From positions 2,321,001 to 2,385,000 of the forward strand of contig NZ_JARBAX010000001.1 of NCBI RefSeq assembly GCF_028807635.1: a DNA stretch of 64,000 nt, given 5' to 3'. The notes beneath the pieces are model-generated. The model was not told the origin of the DNA. It saw only the letters and a program-made list of their open reading frames with translations, and ran no database searches. The stretch is from Streptomyces spiramyceticus. GTDB taxonomy: Bacteria; Actinomycetota; Actinomycetes; Streptomycetales; Streptomycetaceae. Shown here in pieces: positions 1-8,691 of this stretch. Position numbers and translations under genes: made by a program. Position 1 is the first letter of the stretch. Each line of letters begins with the position of its first letter.

Positions 1-290
1 TCGATGCGTCCGAAGAGGAAGTCCTCGAATTCGTTGTTGAGCCGGTTGAGGTGAATTCCGGCGCGGAAGACCTGCGCGTCACGCTCGGCGAGCGCGCCGG
101 GCGTGCCGACCTGGCCGCGCTTGGCGGCGTCGTTCATGAGGAATTCCGCCTCGTGGATCTTCTCCTCCAGACGGCGGTACACCTGATCCAGATGATCCTG
201 TTCGACACCGATTTCGCGGGTCCGCGCCGACTCCTCGGAGGAGTCGGAAGCGGAATCCACGGAATCGACAGCGGCATCCTGCACGGCCAC
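1..290 (-). CDS. helD: HelD-type RNA polymerase-recycling helicase, 5' part only
   Basis: This is the N-terminal ~96 residues of a gene that runs off the left edge. The visible protein has an acidic, Ser-rich start and then a helical segment (VEQDHLDQVYRRLEEKI, FLMNDAAKRGQVGTPGALA, FEDFLFGRID). This is the N-terminal coiled coil and start of domain 1A seen in actinobacterial UvrD-like HelD proteins. Members of that family dissociate stalled RNA polymerase from DNA using ATP; the ATPase motifs lie outside the window. The GTG at 290 is chosen because a purine-rich AAGGGGG sits a few bases upstream. It lies just downstream of rsuA on the same strand, about 96 bases away. No rifampicin-associated element is visible upstream, so I call it HelD rather than the rifampicin-inducible HelR. 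Confidence 0.75.
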   Translation of the reverse strand, partial: MAVQDAAVDSVDSASDSSEESARTREIGVEQDHLDQVYRRLEEKIHEAEFLMNDAAKRGQVGTPGALAERDAQVFRAGIHLNRLNNEFEDFLFGRI

Positions 291-386
291 CGAGGCCCCC
301 TTCTGACGTGCTGCGGGCAGCCGTCAACCGTACGCGAAGGGGGACCCGGACCGCACCTGTACGGAACAGGGAATTGAGTGGATCTG

Positions 387-1139
387 TCAGGCTTCGACCT
401 CGACCAGGCGCTTTCCGTCGAACGTCCGGACCTCGAAGTGGTCGATCTCGTCGCGGTTCATGGCCGCGCCGCCGTGCACGTACAGCGGGTTCTTCGCGGT
501 CTTGTTCGTGCTGTCCGGGATGCCGTATCCCCACTTCGGGACGGCCCACGTGGTGACGGTCTCCTCCTTGCCGTCCTTCGCGACGGCGATGAGGCTGCAC
601 TTCAGCGGGCCCTTGACGTTCTTGAGCTCCAGGACGGTGTGGGTGCCCCAGCCCTTCTTCTCCATGCCGACGGTCGCACTGACCTTCGTGGTGGCGTCGG
701 TCGCGACGATCTTCTCCTCCATGTGGTTGAAGAAGGCGTCCTCGGCCGGGCTGGTCGGGTGGGGTCCCGCGACATTGCTGCCGCCGTCGCCGTCCGACGT
801 GGCCACGACCGCGATCGCAGGGCCGCCGACGACCAGTACGGCGGCTGCCGCCACCAGGTAGAACCCGCGCCGTCTGCTCTGCGCGCGCTTGGTGGCGACC
901 TCGTCGGTGAGGCGGTCGAGCAGCTGGGGAGTGGGCTCGGTCAGCCGCGCGGGCGGGCCCGGGTACTCGGCGAGGGCGGCCATCATCGGTTCCATGCCGG
1001 CGAAGTCGTCCAGCTGGGCGGCGCAGTACTGGCAGCCGGCCAGATGGGCTTCGAAGGCGGTGGCGTCCGCGTCGTCCAGAATGCCGAGCACATATGCGCC
1101 GACGGCATCATGCTCGGAGTGCCGGTCCTGCGTCGTCAT
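387..1139 (-). CDS. rsuA: Zinc-binding anti-sigma factor RsuA
   Basis: 250-aa single-pass membrane anti-sigma factor. The N-terminal cytoplasmic domain (residues 1-~85) carries the ZAS signature as HLAGCQYC (H-x3-C-x2-C). A transmembrane segment follows the basic stretch QSRRR at about residues 92-114. The remaining ~135 residues are predicted to be outside the cell and hold a compact unknown sensor-like domain. In this family the cytoplasmic domain sequesters the partner ECF sigma factor, and an external signal releases it. The ATG at 1139 overlaps the sigma-factor stop by ATGA, indicating translational coupling. Pairing and position match SigU/RsuA of S. coelicolor (recalled, SCO2954/SCO2953). 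Confidence 0.85.
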   Translation of the reverse strand: MTTQDRHSEHDAVGAYVLGILDDADATAFEAHLAGCQYCAAQLDDFAGMEPMMAALAEYPGPPARLTEPTPQLLDRLTDEVATKRAQSRRRGFYLVAAAAVLVVGGPAIAVVATSDGDGGSNVAGPHPTSPAEDAFFNHMEEKIVATDATTKVSATVGMEKKGWGTHTVLELKNVKGPLKCSLIAVAKDGKEETVTTWAVPKWGYGIPDSTNKTAKNPLYVHGGAAMNRDEIDHFEVRTFDGKRLVEVEA

Positions 1140-1723
1140 GCCGTCACCCCTCGTTCCTCAAGCGCGAGTTTCATGGAGCGCAGTGCGTAGAAGACCCGGG
1201 ACCTGACCGTCCCACTGGGTATGCCCAGCGCTTCGGCCGCCTCATTGACCGTACGCCCTCTGAAGTACGTCTCGACAAGTGCTTCCCGGTGAGCGGGAGT
1301 CAAATCGTCGAGCGCGTCAGAGAGCGTCATCAGCCACAACGCCTTGTCGATCTCGTCCTCCGCGGGCATGACCTCCAGCGGCGACGGATCGACCTCCTGC
1401 GGCCGGGACTGCCGGCTGCGATGGTTGTCGATGACGATGCGACGGGCGACCGTCACCAGCCAGGGGCGGACAGAGCCGGTGGCCCGATTGAGCTGACCGG
1501 CATTCTTCCAGGCACGGATGAGCGTCTCCTGTACGACGTCCTCGGCGCGTTGGCGGTCGCCGGCGACGAGGCGCAGTACGTAGGCCAGCAGAGGGCCGGC
1601 GTGTTCGCGGTAGAGCGCGCGCATCAACTCTTCGTCAGGAGCCTGTTTTACGGCGCGCGGTCCCCCCAAACGATGTCGAGCCCTGTGCTGACGGTCATCG
1701 GCCACGGCCGCATCCTCGCGCAC
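1136..1723 (-). CDS. sigU: ECF RNA polymerase sigma factor SigU
   Basis: ~195-aa ECF sigma factor with only regions 2 and 4. Region 2 begins at LMRALYREHAGPLLAYVLR and includes the core-binding DVVQETLIRAWKN and WLVTVARRIVIDNHR. Region 4 is LDDLTPAHREALVETYF followed by the helix-turn-helix NEAAEALGIPSGTVRSRV. The open frame extends to 1795, but the GTG at 1723 is preceded by a strong AGGAGG five bases upstream, so I prefer it; ATG 1765 and TTG 1795 lack a ribosome site. The stop overlaps the start of rsuA, the expected sigma-anti-sigma coupling. In S. coelicolor unrestrained SigU is reported to disturb differentiation and secretion (recalled). The target promoter cannot be read from this window. 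Confidence 0.85.
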   Translation of the reverse strand: MREDAAVADDRQHRARHRLGGPRAVKQAPDEELMRALYREHAGPLLAYVLRLVAGDRQRAEDVVQETLIRAWKNAGQLNRATGSVRPWLVTVARRIVIDNHRSRQSRPQEVDPSPLEVMPAEDEIDKALWLMTLSDALDDLTPAHREALVETYFRGRTVNEAAEALGIPSGTVRSRVFYALRSMKLALEERGVTA

Positions 1724-1826
1724 CCGAACCTCCTGGTCGAGACCCTGTGTGGCTCCCTCCTCCATCACTACGCAAGGACGGCCGGATCGACTCAACGCAA
1801 TCCGAAGAAGTTTTCCGGGCTTTCGT

Positions 1827-2384
1827 TCAGGCGCGTGACGCGACTGCGCGGCGCCGGTGGCGGGCGACCCTTTCCCGGTTGCCGCACACCTCGCTGGAGC
1901 ACCAGCGCCTGCGGCGCCCCCGGGACGTATCGAGGTACAGGCGACGGCAGTTGTCGCCCTCGCACTGGCGCAGGCCGGCGCGGGCGGCGGGGTCGGTCAG
2001 CAGGTCCACGGCGTCGCGGGCGACGGCGGCGAGCAGCGCCGCGCATCGGGGGGTGTCGCTGAGCGCCCTGACGAGGACGCCGTCCGCCGTACGTACGGCC
2101 CTGACGCCGGGCGGAGCGGTGGCGGCCAGGGCGTTGACGTACTCCAGGGCGCGGGGCGCGGGCCGCCCACCGAGCTCTGCGCGCACCAATTCGCCGACGT
2201 ACTCCCGCACTTCGACGAACCGGCGCACCCACCCGTCGTCGACAGCGTCGAGCGCCACGGTGCAGGGCACGAGCCCGGCGCCCACCAACCACTCCCGGAG
2301 CCGATCGGCGTCGTCGAGCTGCTCGGCGGGGTGCACTCCTGTCGCTACCAGATCCAGACAGACGCGTCCGGAGTCGTACCGCAT
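1827..2384 (-). CDS. CGNR zinc-finger / ABATE-domain putative regulator
   Basis: 185-aa protein. The first ~120 residues resemble the ABATE domain (start RYDSGRVCLDLVATG, then a helical region). The C-terminal ~45 residues are the CGNR zinc finger: LRQCEGDNCRRLYLDTSRG then RRWCSSEVCGNRERVARHR, which supplies four cysteines and the CGNR signature. Family members are presumed stress-responsive transcriptional regulators; targets are unknown. It is a lone gene between nnaR and sigU on the same strand, with 182 bases upstream and about 100 bases to the sigU start. The ATG at 2384 is the only reasonable start, with a weak AGGCGG upstream. Confidence 0.8.
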   Translation of the reverse strand: MRYDSGRVCLDLVATGVHPAEQLDDADRLREWLVGAGLVPCTVALDAVDDGWVRRFVEVREYVGELVRAELGGRPAPRALEYVNALAATAPPGVRAVRTADGVLVRALSDTPRCAALLAAVARDAVDLLTDPAARAGLRQCEGDNCRRLYLDTSRGRRRRWCSSEVCGNRERVARHRRRAVASRA

Positions 2385-2566
2385 GCGCGTGTCACCGCCT
2401 CGGGGTTACCGGTGGGTGTCGTCCCGTCCCCCCAGAGTGCCCGCCAACACGCCGGCCCGGAACCCCTCCCACCGCACGTGCGCCCCCCGGAGGCCTTCCG
2501 GGCTCCGCAGTTCGGGAAGGGGCGGGGCGAGGGAAACGGAACGCCCCCCGGTTCATGCCCCCCGGC

Positions 2567-3715
2567 TCACGCGTCCGCGTACTTCGTGTCTGCCGCCGGG
2601 TCCAGTGCCAGGCGGTAGCCGCGTTTGACCACCGTCTGGATGAGGTTGGGGGCGCCCAGGGCCGTGCGCAGGCGGGCCATTGCCGTTTCGACCGCGTGTT
2701 CGTCGCGGCCCGAGCCGGGCAGTGCGCGCAAGAGGTCCGCGCGGGAGACGACCCAGCCGGGGCGCCGCGCGAGCGTTCGCAGGAGGGACATTCCGGCGGG
2801 CGGCACGGGGCGTACCTCGCCGTCCAGGAGCACGGCGTGGCCGCGGATCTCGACGCTGCGGCCGGCGACCGGCAGCGTACGGGCGCGGCCCGGGAGCTCG
2901 CGGCAGATCAGCTGGACGAGCGGGCCGAGCCGGAAGCGGTCGGGCTGGACGGTGTCGATGCCCAGCGCCTGGAGGGGCAGGGCGGTGACCGGCCCTACGC
3001 ACGCCGCCAGTACGTCGTGGTTCAGCGCGGCCAGCAGCTCCGGGAGCATCCCGCGCTCCTCCGCCCGGGACAGCATCGACGCCGCCGCCGGGGCGCTGGT
3101 GAAGCTCACTGCTTCGAGGCCGCGGCCGACCGCAGCGTCGATGAGGCGGTCGAGCGGGGCTATGTCCTCGGGCGGCATCCAGCGGTAGACAGGCACGCCG
3201 ACGACCTCCGCGCCACCGGCCCGCAGCGCTTCGACGAAGCCGGGGAGTGGTTCGCCGTGCAGCTGGATCGCGATACGGCGGTCCGCGACGCCCTCCGCGA
3301 GGAGCCGGTCGAGGACTTCGGCCATGGATTCGGAGGACGGTGACCATTCCTCCGTGAGGCCCGCCGCGCGGATCGCGCCCTTGACCTTCGGGCCGCGGGC
3401 GAGGAGTTCGACGCCCTGGAGGCGGGCGAGGAGGTCCTCGCCGAGGCCCCAGCCGTCGGCCGCCTCCACCCACCCCCGGAAGCCGATCGCCGTGGTCGCG
3501 ATCACGACGTCGGGGGCCCGGTCGATGAGCTGCTTGGTGGTGGCGAGGAGTTCGCTGTCGTCGGCGAGCGGAACGATCCGCAGGGCCGGCGCGTGGAGTA
3601 CGGAGGCACCGCGCCGCGTCAGCAGCGTGCCCAGTTCGTCGGCACGCCGGGCCGCTGTGACACCGACGGTAAAGCCCTCGAGGGGGCCTTGCTGCTCTGC
3701 ATGCGTGGGGGACAT
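2567..3715 (-). CDS. nnaR: HemD-like transcriptional regulator NnaR (uroporphyrinogen-III synthase fold + winged helix)
   Basis: 382-aa two-domain protein. Residues ~10-260 match the uroporphyrinogen-III synthase (HemD) fold, starting GFTVGVTAARRADELGTLL and including SFTSAPAA and ACVGPVTALPLQALG. Residues ~285-375 are an OmpR/PhoB-type winged helix (MSLLRTLARRPGWVVSRADLL, HAVETAMARLRTALGAPNLI, TVVKRGYRLAL). In actinobacteria this fusion next to narK is the nitrate/nitrite-assimilation regulator NnaR, a GlnR partner (recalled). It is probably a regulator rather than the housekeeping heme enzyme. The frame opens at 3778, but that codon lies inside a 13-bp inverted repeat ending narK, so the true start is 3715 or 3751; I chose ATG 3715. 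Confidence 0.78.
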   Translation of the reverse strand: MSPTHAEQQGPLEGFTVGVTAARRADELGTLLTRRGASVLHAPALRIVPLADDSELLATTKQLIDRAPDVVIATTAIGFRGWVEAADGWGLGEDLLARLQGVELLARGPKVKGAIRAAGLTEEWSPSSESMAEVLDRLLAEGVADRRIAIQLHGEPLPGFVEALRAGGAEVVGVPVYRWMPPEDIAPLDRLIDAAVGRGLEAVSFTSAPAAASMLSRAEERGMLPELLAALNHDVLAACVGPVTALPLQALGIDTVQPDRFRLGPLVQLICRELPGRARTLPVAGRSVEIRGHAVLLDGEVRPVPPAGMSLLRTLARRPGWVVSRADLLRALPGSGRDEHAVETAMARLRTALGAPNLIQTVVKRGYRLALDPAADTKYADA

Positions 3716-3759
3716 GTCGTACCCGGCTCTCATACCGCTGTGCTGGTTCATGCGGATGG

Positions 3760-3791
3760 CCGAGCCTGTCACCAGCACGTGACAGGCTCGG
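3760..3791 (-). terminator. Stem-loop after narK
   Basis: Perfect 13-bp inverted repeat (CCGAGCCTGTCAC / GTGACAGGCTCGG) with a 6-base loop. It lies between the narK stop at 3830 and the nnaR start. It has no T-run, as is usual in Streptomyces. It also argues against translation of nnaR beginning at 3778. Confidence 0.65.
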
Positions 3792-3829
3792 TTCCCGAAT
3801 ATTTCCCCGCCGTTAACGGGGCTGGCGGA

Positions 3830-5161
3830 TCAGACCTCGGCATAGGCGGGCTGCGGCTTTGCCTGCACCGCGACCGGCCGGCGAAGGTATACCGCCCAGG
3901 TCAGCGTGAAGCACACAGCGTAGAAGGCGAGGAAGGAGGCGAAGGCCGCCGTGCCCGTCCCGGCGGTGAGGAAGGACTGCCGGAAGGCCAGGTTGATCGC
4001 GAGCCCGCCGAGCGCGCCGACCGCACCGATCAGGCCCATCGAGGCCCCGGAGAGCCGCCGCCCGTACGCCGCGGCCGCCTCGCCCGTCATGCCCTTGGCC
4101 AGCGCCTTCGCCTGGAAGATCGCGGGGATCATCTTGTACGTCGAACCGTTGCCGAGGCCGGTCAGGACGAAGAGGGCAATGAAGCCGGTCAGGAAGACCG
4201 GGAGCGACTCGGACACGGAGGCGTAGACGACGACCCCGGTCGCACCCGCCATCGCGGCGAAGTTCCACAGCGTGATGCGGGCGCCGCCGAAGCGGTCGGC
4301 GAGGGAGCCGCCGAGGGGGCGGATCAGGGAGCCGAGGAGCGGGCCGATGAAGGTGAGCGAGGCGGCCTGCAGCGGCGTACGACCGAACTGCGTCTGGAGG
4401 ACCAGGCCGAAGGCGAAGCTGTAGCCGATGAAGGAGCCGAAGGTCCCGACGTACAGGAAGGACATGATCCAGGTGTGCGGGTCGCGCACGGCGGCCTTCG
4501 CCGCCCCTGTGTCGTTGCGTACGGGCGCCAGGTTGTCCATCCACAGCACGGCGCAGACGGCCGCGACGATGATCAGGGGGATGTACGCGGCGAGCAGGAT
4601 GCGGGGGTGGGTCGCGCCTGCCGTGCCGATGACGAGCAGGCCGACGAGCTGCACCACGGGTACGCCGATGTTGCCGCCGCCCGCGTTGAGGCCCAGCGCC
4701 CAGCCCTTCTTACGGAGCGGGAAGAAGGAGTTGATGTTGGTCATGGAGGAGGCGAAGTTTCCGCCACCGACGCCGGTGAGGGCCGCGACCACCATGAAGG
4801 TGGTGTAGGAGGTGCCCGGTTCCATGACGGCGTACGCCGCACCCGTCGGCAGGAGCAGCATCAGCGCGCTGAAGACCGTCCAGTTCCGGCCGCCGAAGCG
4901 CGCTACGGCGAAGGTGTACGGGACCCGGACGAGGGCCCCGATCAGGGTGGCCGTCGCGATCAGGAAGAACTTCCCGGCCGGATCCACGCCGTACTCCGGG
5001 CCCATGAAGAGCACCATGACGGACCACAGGGTCCAGATGGAGAAGCCGATGTGCTCGGAAAATACGGAGAAGAACAGATTGCGCCGGGCAATCCGCTCCC
5101 CCGTTTCCTTCCAGAAGGTCTCGTCCTCGGGGTCCCACTGTTCGATCCACCGGCCTGCCAT
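3830..5161 (-). CDS. narK: NarK-family nitrate/nitrite transporter (MFS)
   Basis: 443-aa major facilitator with about 12 membrane segments. The two nitrate-family glycine-rich signatures are present: GVGGGNFASSMTNINSFFP near residues 140-158 and GLNAGGGNIGVPVVQL about twenty residues later. An MFS loop motif (RPLGGSLADRFGG) occurs in the second half. It moves nitrate and/or nitrite across the membrane, as an importer for assimilation or as nitrate/nitrite antiporter; the sequence does not decide which. ATG 5161 has GTGGAGG about seven bases upstream. The next gene in the same direction is the nitrogen regulator nnaR, a pairing also known in mycobacteria. A stem-loop separates the two. Confidence 0.88.
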   Translation of the reverse strand: MAGRWIEQWDPEDETFWKETGERIARRNLFFSVFSEHIGFSIWTLWSVMVLFMGPEYGVDPAGKFFLIATATLIGALVRVPYTFAVARFGGRNWTVFSALMLLLPTGAAYAVMEPGTSYTTFMVVAALTGVGGGNFASSMTNINSFFPLRKKGWALGLNAGGGNIGVPVVQLVGLLVIGTAGATHPRILLAAYIPLIIVAAVCAVLWMDNLAPVRNDTGAAKAAVRDPHTWIMSFLYVGTFGSFIGYSFAFGLVLQTQFGRTPLQAASLTFIGPLLGSLIRPLGGSLADRFGGARITLWNFAAMAGATGVVVYASVSESLPVFLTGFIALFVLTGLGNGSTYKMIPAIFQAKALAKGMTGEAAAAYGRRLSGASMGLIGAVGALGGLAINLAFRQSFLTAGTGTAAFASFLAFYAVCFTLTWAVYLRRPVAVQAKPQPAYAEV

Positions 5162-5266
5162 GACGCGCCTCCACGGGTATCGGGTCGTGGAAGCGACGCT
5201 AGGTACGGCGGATTTCAGTCCCGTGCCGTGAGGTGACCGGCGCGCAACCTTGCTCTCACCCGGCGG

Positions 5267-6493
5267 TCAGTGCTTGTGTGAGCGGCTTGACTTCCGGGGT
5301 GACCCATTGGGCCACAGGCGGGGCTTGCGCTGGGCTGCGACGTCTTCCAGCCAACCGACAGTGATGATCATCAGGCCGATGAGCGGCCAGACGACGATCA
5401 GCATCAGCGTGGTGTACGCGTCCTCGATGTAGCCAGAGTACGTGGGCCAGACGCCCGGGATCTCGAAGAGCAGGTCGATGACGGGGATGGTCGCCATGAT
5501 CAGCATGTTGTGCCAGAGGTAGATCGTCACCGCCCGGTTGTTCGCCAGCGTGATCACCGTGTCGAAGCCCTTCAGCTTCGGTGGCAGTTCCTTCCAGGAC
5601 GGCGAGTACTGGAGGAGGATCACACAGAAGCCGAACGACCAGCACGCCTGGGCGAGCGGGATGTCGTTGAGGTCCCAGCCGTCCGCGGTGAGATGGCCGG
5701 ATGCCCACCACAGGCCGAACGCCATGACCATCGCGGAAACTGACACCGATATGTAGCGCGGGACCTTCTGGAACAGGCCGTCGTTGTGGGCGAAGCCGAG
5801 CATCCAGCAGGAGGCGTACACCGCGAAGTCAGTGACGGCGTTGCCGGCCTCGCCGGGGATCGTCACCAGGCCGGTGCCGATGACCGCGGTGACACCGAGC
5901 GGCGCGAACAGGGCCACCCACGGGACCCTGCGGAACGCCCACAGCAGCAGCGGCGACGCGATGACGAACCACAGGTAGGCGCGGATGTACCAGAGGGGAC
6001 CGGCGGCCTGGACCGCCCAGGTGTCCTCCAGGAGGCCCGGCTTGTCACCGCTGTGCCAGGGGTACGGCGGTGCCCCGAGCGGGAAGACGTAGTTGGCGAG
6101 CTTGACGAACCACCACAGGCCTTCCTCCTTCAGCGGCTCCCAGCCGAAATAGAACATGATCGGCACGATGGTGAGCGAGAACGCCCACATGGGCGGCAGC
6201 AGCCGTCGGACACGGCCACGGATGACGCCCGCCGCCGGCCGCTTCAGGGAGCGCGCCATCAGCGACCCGGCCAGCGCGAACATCACGCCCATGGACGGGA
6301 AGAGCACGGTCAGCCAGGCCCAGCCGAAGATGTGGTAGACGACGACGCGGACGAGCGCGACGGCCCGCAGCACGTCGAGATACCGGTCGCGGCCGGGCGG
6401 TCCCGCAGTGGGCGCGGCGGACGGACGTGGCCCGGCCTGTGCCCGCGGCATCGGGGCGGTGGCGTCGATCGGGCCGGTGGTACCGAAGGTCAT
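5267..6493 (-). CDS. Membrane acyltransferase (acyltransferase-3 family), third gene of the mat operon
   Basis: 408-aa polytopic membrane protein with about ten hydrophobic segments. The acyltransferase-3 family opening GRDRYLDVLRAVALVRVVVYH contains the conserved Arg and His. Downstream features include FALAGSLMARSL, GPLWYIRAYLWF and IYLWHNMLIM. Members transfer acetyl or succinyl groups from a cytoplasmic donor to exported glycans. The start is ATG 6493, which overlaps the matB stop by ATGA; the frame stays open far upstream only as an accident of GC content. Coupling to the polymer synthase implies that the mat polymer is O-acylated or otherwise decorated. That is inference; the acyl group is unknown. 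Confidence 0.8.
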   Translation of the reverse strand: MTFGTTGPIDATAPMPRAQAGPRPSAAPTAGPPGRDRYLDVLRAVALVRVVVYHIFGWAWLTVLFPSMGVMFALAGSLMARSLKRPAAGVIRGRVRRLLPPMWAFSLTIVPIMFYFGWEPLKEEGLWWFVKLANYVFPLGAPPYPWHSGDKPGLLEDTWAVQAAGPLWYIRAYLWFVIASPLLLWAFRRVPWVALFAPLGVTAVIGTGLVTIPGEAGNAVTDFAVYASCWMLGFAHNDGLFQKVPRYISVSVSAMVMAFGLWWASGHLTADGWDLNDIPLAQACWSFGFCVILLQYSPSWKELPPKLKGFDTVITLANNRAVTIYLWHNMLIMATIPVIDLLFEIPGVWPTYSGYIEDAYTTLMLIVVWPLIGLMIITVGWLEDVAAQRKPRLWPNGSPRKSSRSHKH

Positions 6494-8685
6494 GCGACGG
6501 GCCTCTTCTCGTTGCTCCGCTGACGCTGCGCCGGGATGGAGCCGGGCGCCTCGACCACACCGGTGCGGCGCAGCTTCTGCCAGCGCAGCCGGCCACCGGT
6601 GAGTGCGGTGATCCAGGACTGGAGCAGCACGACGTACATCAGCTGCCGGTAGAGGATCTGCTGGAGGGGCAGCGAGATCAGGTGGGTCATCTTCTCCCGG
6701 TCGAGCCGGAAGGCGTACGCGGCGCAGACCGCCTGTATGGCGAGCACGCCGAGCCAGGCGACGACGGTCTTCTGGGTGGGGCCGAAGACCAGGCCGTACA
6801 GCAGGAATACGTCGATGAGCGGCGCCAGCAGCGGGAACAGCACCATGAAGAGGGAGACGAGCGGAAGGCCCACCCGGCCGAAGCGCCCGGAAGGGCCGCG
6901 TTCGATGACGGCGCGGCGGTGCTTCCAGATCGCCTGCATGGTGCCGTAGCTCCAGCGGTAGCGCTGGGACCACAGCTGCTGCACGCTCTCCGGTGCCTCG
7001 GTCCAGGCGCGGGCCTTCTCCGCGTACACGACGCGCCAGCCGTCGCGGTGCAGCGCCATGGTGACGTCGGTGTCCTCGGCGAGGGTGTCCTCGCTCATGC
7101 CGCCGAAGCGGTGCAGCGCGTCGGCGCGGAAGGCGCCGACCGCGCCGGGGATCGTCGGCATGCAGCCCAGCAGGTCGTACATGCGGCGGTCGAGGTTGAA
7201 GCCCATCACGTACTCGATGTGCTGCCACGCGCCGATGAGCGAATCGCGGTTGCCGACCTTGGCGTTGCCCGCGACGGCGCCGACGCGCGGGTCGCCGAAG
7301 GGCTGGACGAGCTCGCGGACGGTGGCCGGCTCGAAGACCGTGTCGCCGTCCATCATGACGACGATGTCGAAACGGGCGTGCGCGATGCCGTTGTTGAGGG
7401 CGGCGGGCTTGCCCGCGTTCTCCTGGCGTACGACGCGTACGTTCGGCAGGCGCATCGCCTCGACGATGTCCGCCGTGCCGTCCGTCGAGCCGTCGTCGAT
7501 GACGATGACCTCGATGGGGTGCTCGCTGGACATCAGGGAGTGCACCGTATTGGCGATGCACTCGCGTTCGTTGTACGCCGGGACGAGCACCGAGACGGGG
7601 CGGGTGACCGGCGGGCCCCAGCTGAACGTCCGCCTGCGCACCTTGCGGGCGTGCAGGACCGACAGCAGCAGCATCAGGCCGAAACGCAGCATGACGAGGA
7701 CGCCGATGGCGGCGAGGCCGACGACCAGGACGCTGGTGGTCTTCTCGGAGAACGCCACGGCGTAGACCCAGGCCTTGCCCTTCCACAGCTCGGGGCCTGT
7801 GACCTCGGTGTGGGCGGAGGGTGCGCCCAGGGCCTCGGTGAGGTTGTTGAACCGGTAGCCGCGCTCCTGCATCGAGGGCAGGAAGCGGTCGAGGGCCGCC
7901 ACGGTCTGCGAGCGGTCGCCGCCGGAGTCGTGCATCAGCACGATCGAGCCCTCGGTGCCCTTGGGGGTGGCTCTCTTGATGATCGCCTCGACGCCGGGGC
8001 GCTTCCAGTCCTCGGAGTCGGTGTTGTTGAACGCCGTGATGTAGCCGCGGCTGCCTATGTACTGCGTGACCGGCCAGGACTTGTTGTCGAGGGCGTCGGA
8101 GAACGAGGAGTACGGCGGGCGGAAGAGAGAGGTGCGGATACCGGCCGCGCCCGCGATCGCGAGCTGGTTCTGGGACAGCTCCCAGTCGATGCGGGACTTG
8201 GTCTGGAAGGAGAGATCGGGGTGATTGAAGGTGTGCAGCCCGACCTCGTGCCCTTCGTGCACCATCCGCTCGACCAGGTCCGGGTGGCGCGAGGCCATCG
8301 TGCCGGTGACGAAGAAGACGCCGTGCGCGTCGTACTGCTTGAGCTTGTCGAGAACCTTCGGCGTCCACAGGGGGTCGGGGCCGTCGTCGAAGGTCAGGAC
8401 GAGCCTGCGGTCGGGGATGCTCAGTGCCTTGGGGTCCTGCGCGCTACGCGCGTCAATGACCGGGCCGCCCTTGAGGATGCGCTCGGGGACCTGGTCGATG
8501 GGGGCCGGGGGGCGGACCCTGTGGTCGGCGAGGATCTCGCTGTGTACGTAGCCGCGCAGCATCAGCATGGCGAGCAGCGCCACCAGGAACAGCGAAGGCA
8601 GCAGATAGCGCATGGGTATACGGCGCCGAATGGTGCGTCGCCGTCTGCGGGTGGCGCGAGCGGTGCGCCTGCCGTGGGATGCCAT
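6490..8685 (-). CDS. matB: MatB-like bifunctional polysaccharide deacetylase / processive GT2 glycosyltransferase
   Basis: 731-aa membrane enzyme. A basic tail and a membrane segment (~25-45) lead to an extracytoplasmic NodB/CE4 deacetylase domain (~90-290). Its motifs are TFDDGPD (98-104), HTFNH with metal-binding His151/His155, and RPPY. A second membrane segment (~317-345) precedes a cytoplasmic GT2 domain with DDGSTD (397-402), a DGD motif, EDTDV and QRYRW (the QxxRW motif of processive synthases). Several C-terminal membrane helices follow. The layout combines PgaC-like poly-beta-1,6-N-acetylglucosamine synthesis with PgaB-like deacetylation in one chain. It matches Streptomyces MatB, required for hyphal aggregation (recalled). 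It starts six bases after the matA stop and overlaps the acyltransferase gene. Confidence 0.87.
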   Translation of the reverse strand: MASHGRRTARATRRRRRTIRRRIPMRYLLPSLFLVALLAMLMLRGYVHSEILADHRVRPPAPIDQVPERILKGGPVIDARSAQDPKALSIPDRRLVLTFDDGPDPLWTPKVLDKLKQYDAHGVFFVTGTMASRHPDLVERMVHEGHEVGLHTFNHPDLSFQTKSRIDWELSQNQLAIAGAAGIRTSLFRPPYSSFSDALDNKSWPVTQYIGSRGYITAFNNTDSEDWKRPGVEAIIKRATPKGTEGSIVLMHDSGGDRSQTVAALDRFLPSMQERGYRFNNLTEALGAPSAHTEVTGPELWKGKAWVYAVAFSEKTTSVLVVGLAAIGVLVMLRFGLMLLLSVLHARKVRRRTFSWGPPVTRPVSVLVPAYNERECIANTVHSLMSSEHPIEVIVIDDGSTDGTADIVEAMRLPNVRVVRQENAGKPAALNNGIAHARFDIVVMMDGDTVFEPATVRELVQPFGDPRVGAVAGNAKVGNRDSLIGAWQHIEYVMGFNLDRRMYDLLGCMPTIPGAVGAFRADALHRFGGMSEDTLAEDTDVTMALHRDGWRVVYAEKARAWTEAPESVQQLWSQRYRWSYGTMQAIWKHRRAVIERGPSGRFGRVGLPLVSLFMVLFPLLAPLIDVFLLYGLVFGPTQKTVVAWLGVLAIQAVCAAYAFRLDREKMTHLISLPLQQILYRQLMYVVLLQSWITALTGGRLRWQKLRRTGVVEAPGSIPAQRQRSNEKRPVA

Positions 8686-8691
8686 CTCTGA

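Noticed and set aside
291..386. Rifampicin-associated element upstream of the HelD-type gene
   Set aside because: No GGGGCTTGC-type inverted repeat is present, so rifampicin-inducible HelR regulation is not supported.
5162..5266. GlnR box upstream of narK
   Set aside because: One half-site (GTCAC) can be read, but the second half (GCACG) is too far from GAAAC to support a call.
5267..8368. A continuous 1033-codon frame covering the acyltransferase and most of matB
   Set aside because: Only the part after ATG 6493 has membrane-protein composition and family motifs. The upstream part is an Arg/Pro-rich antiframe of matB, which itself has full deacetylase and GT2 motifs.
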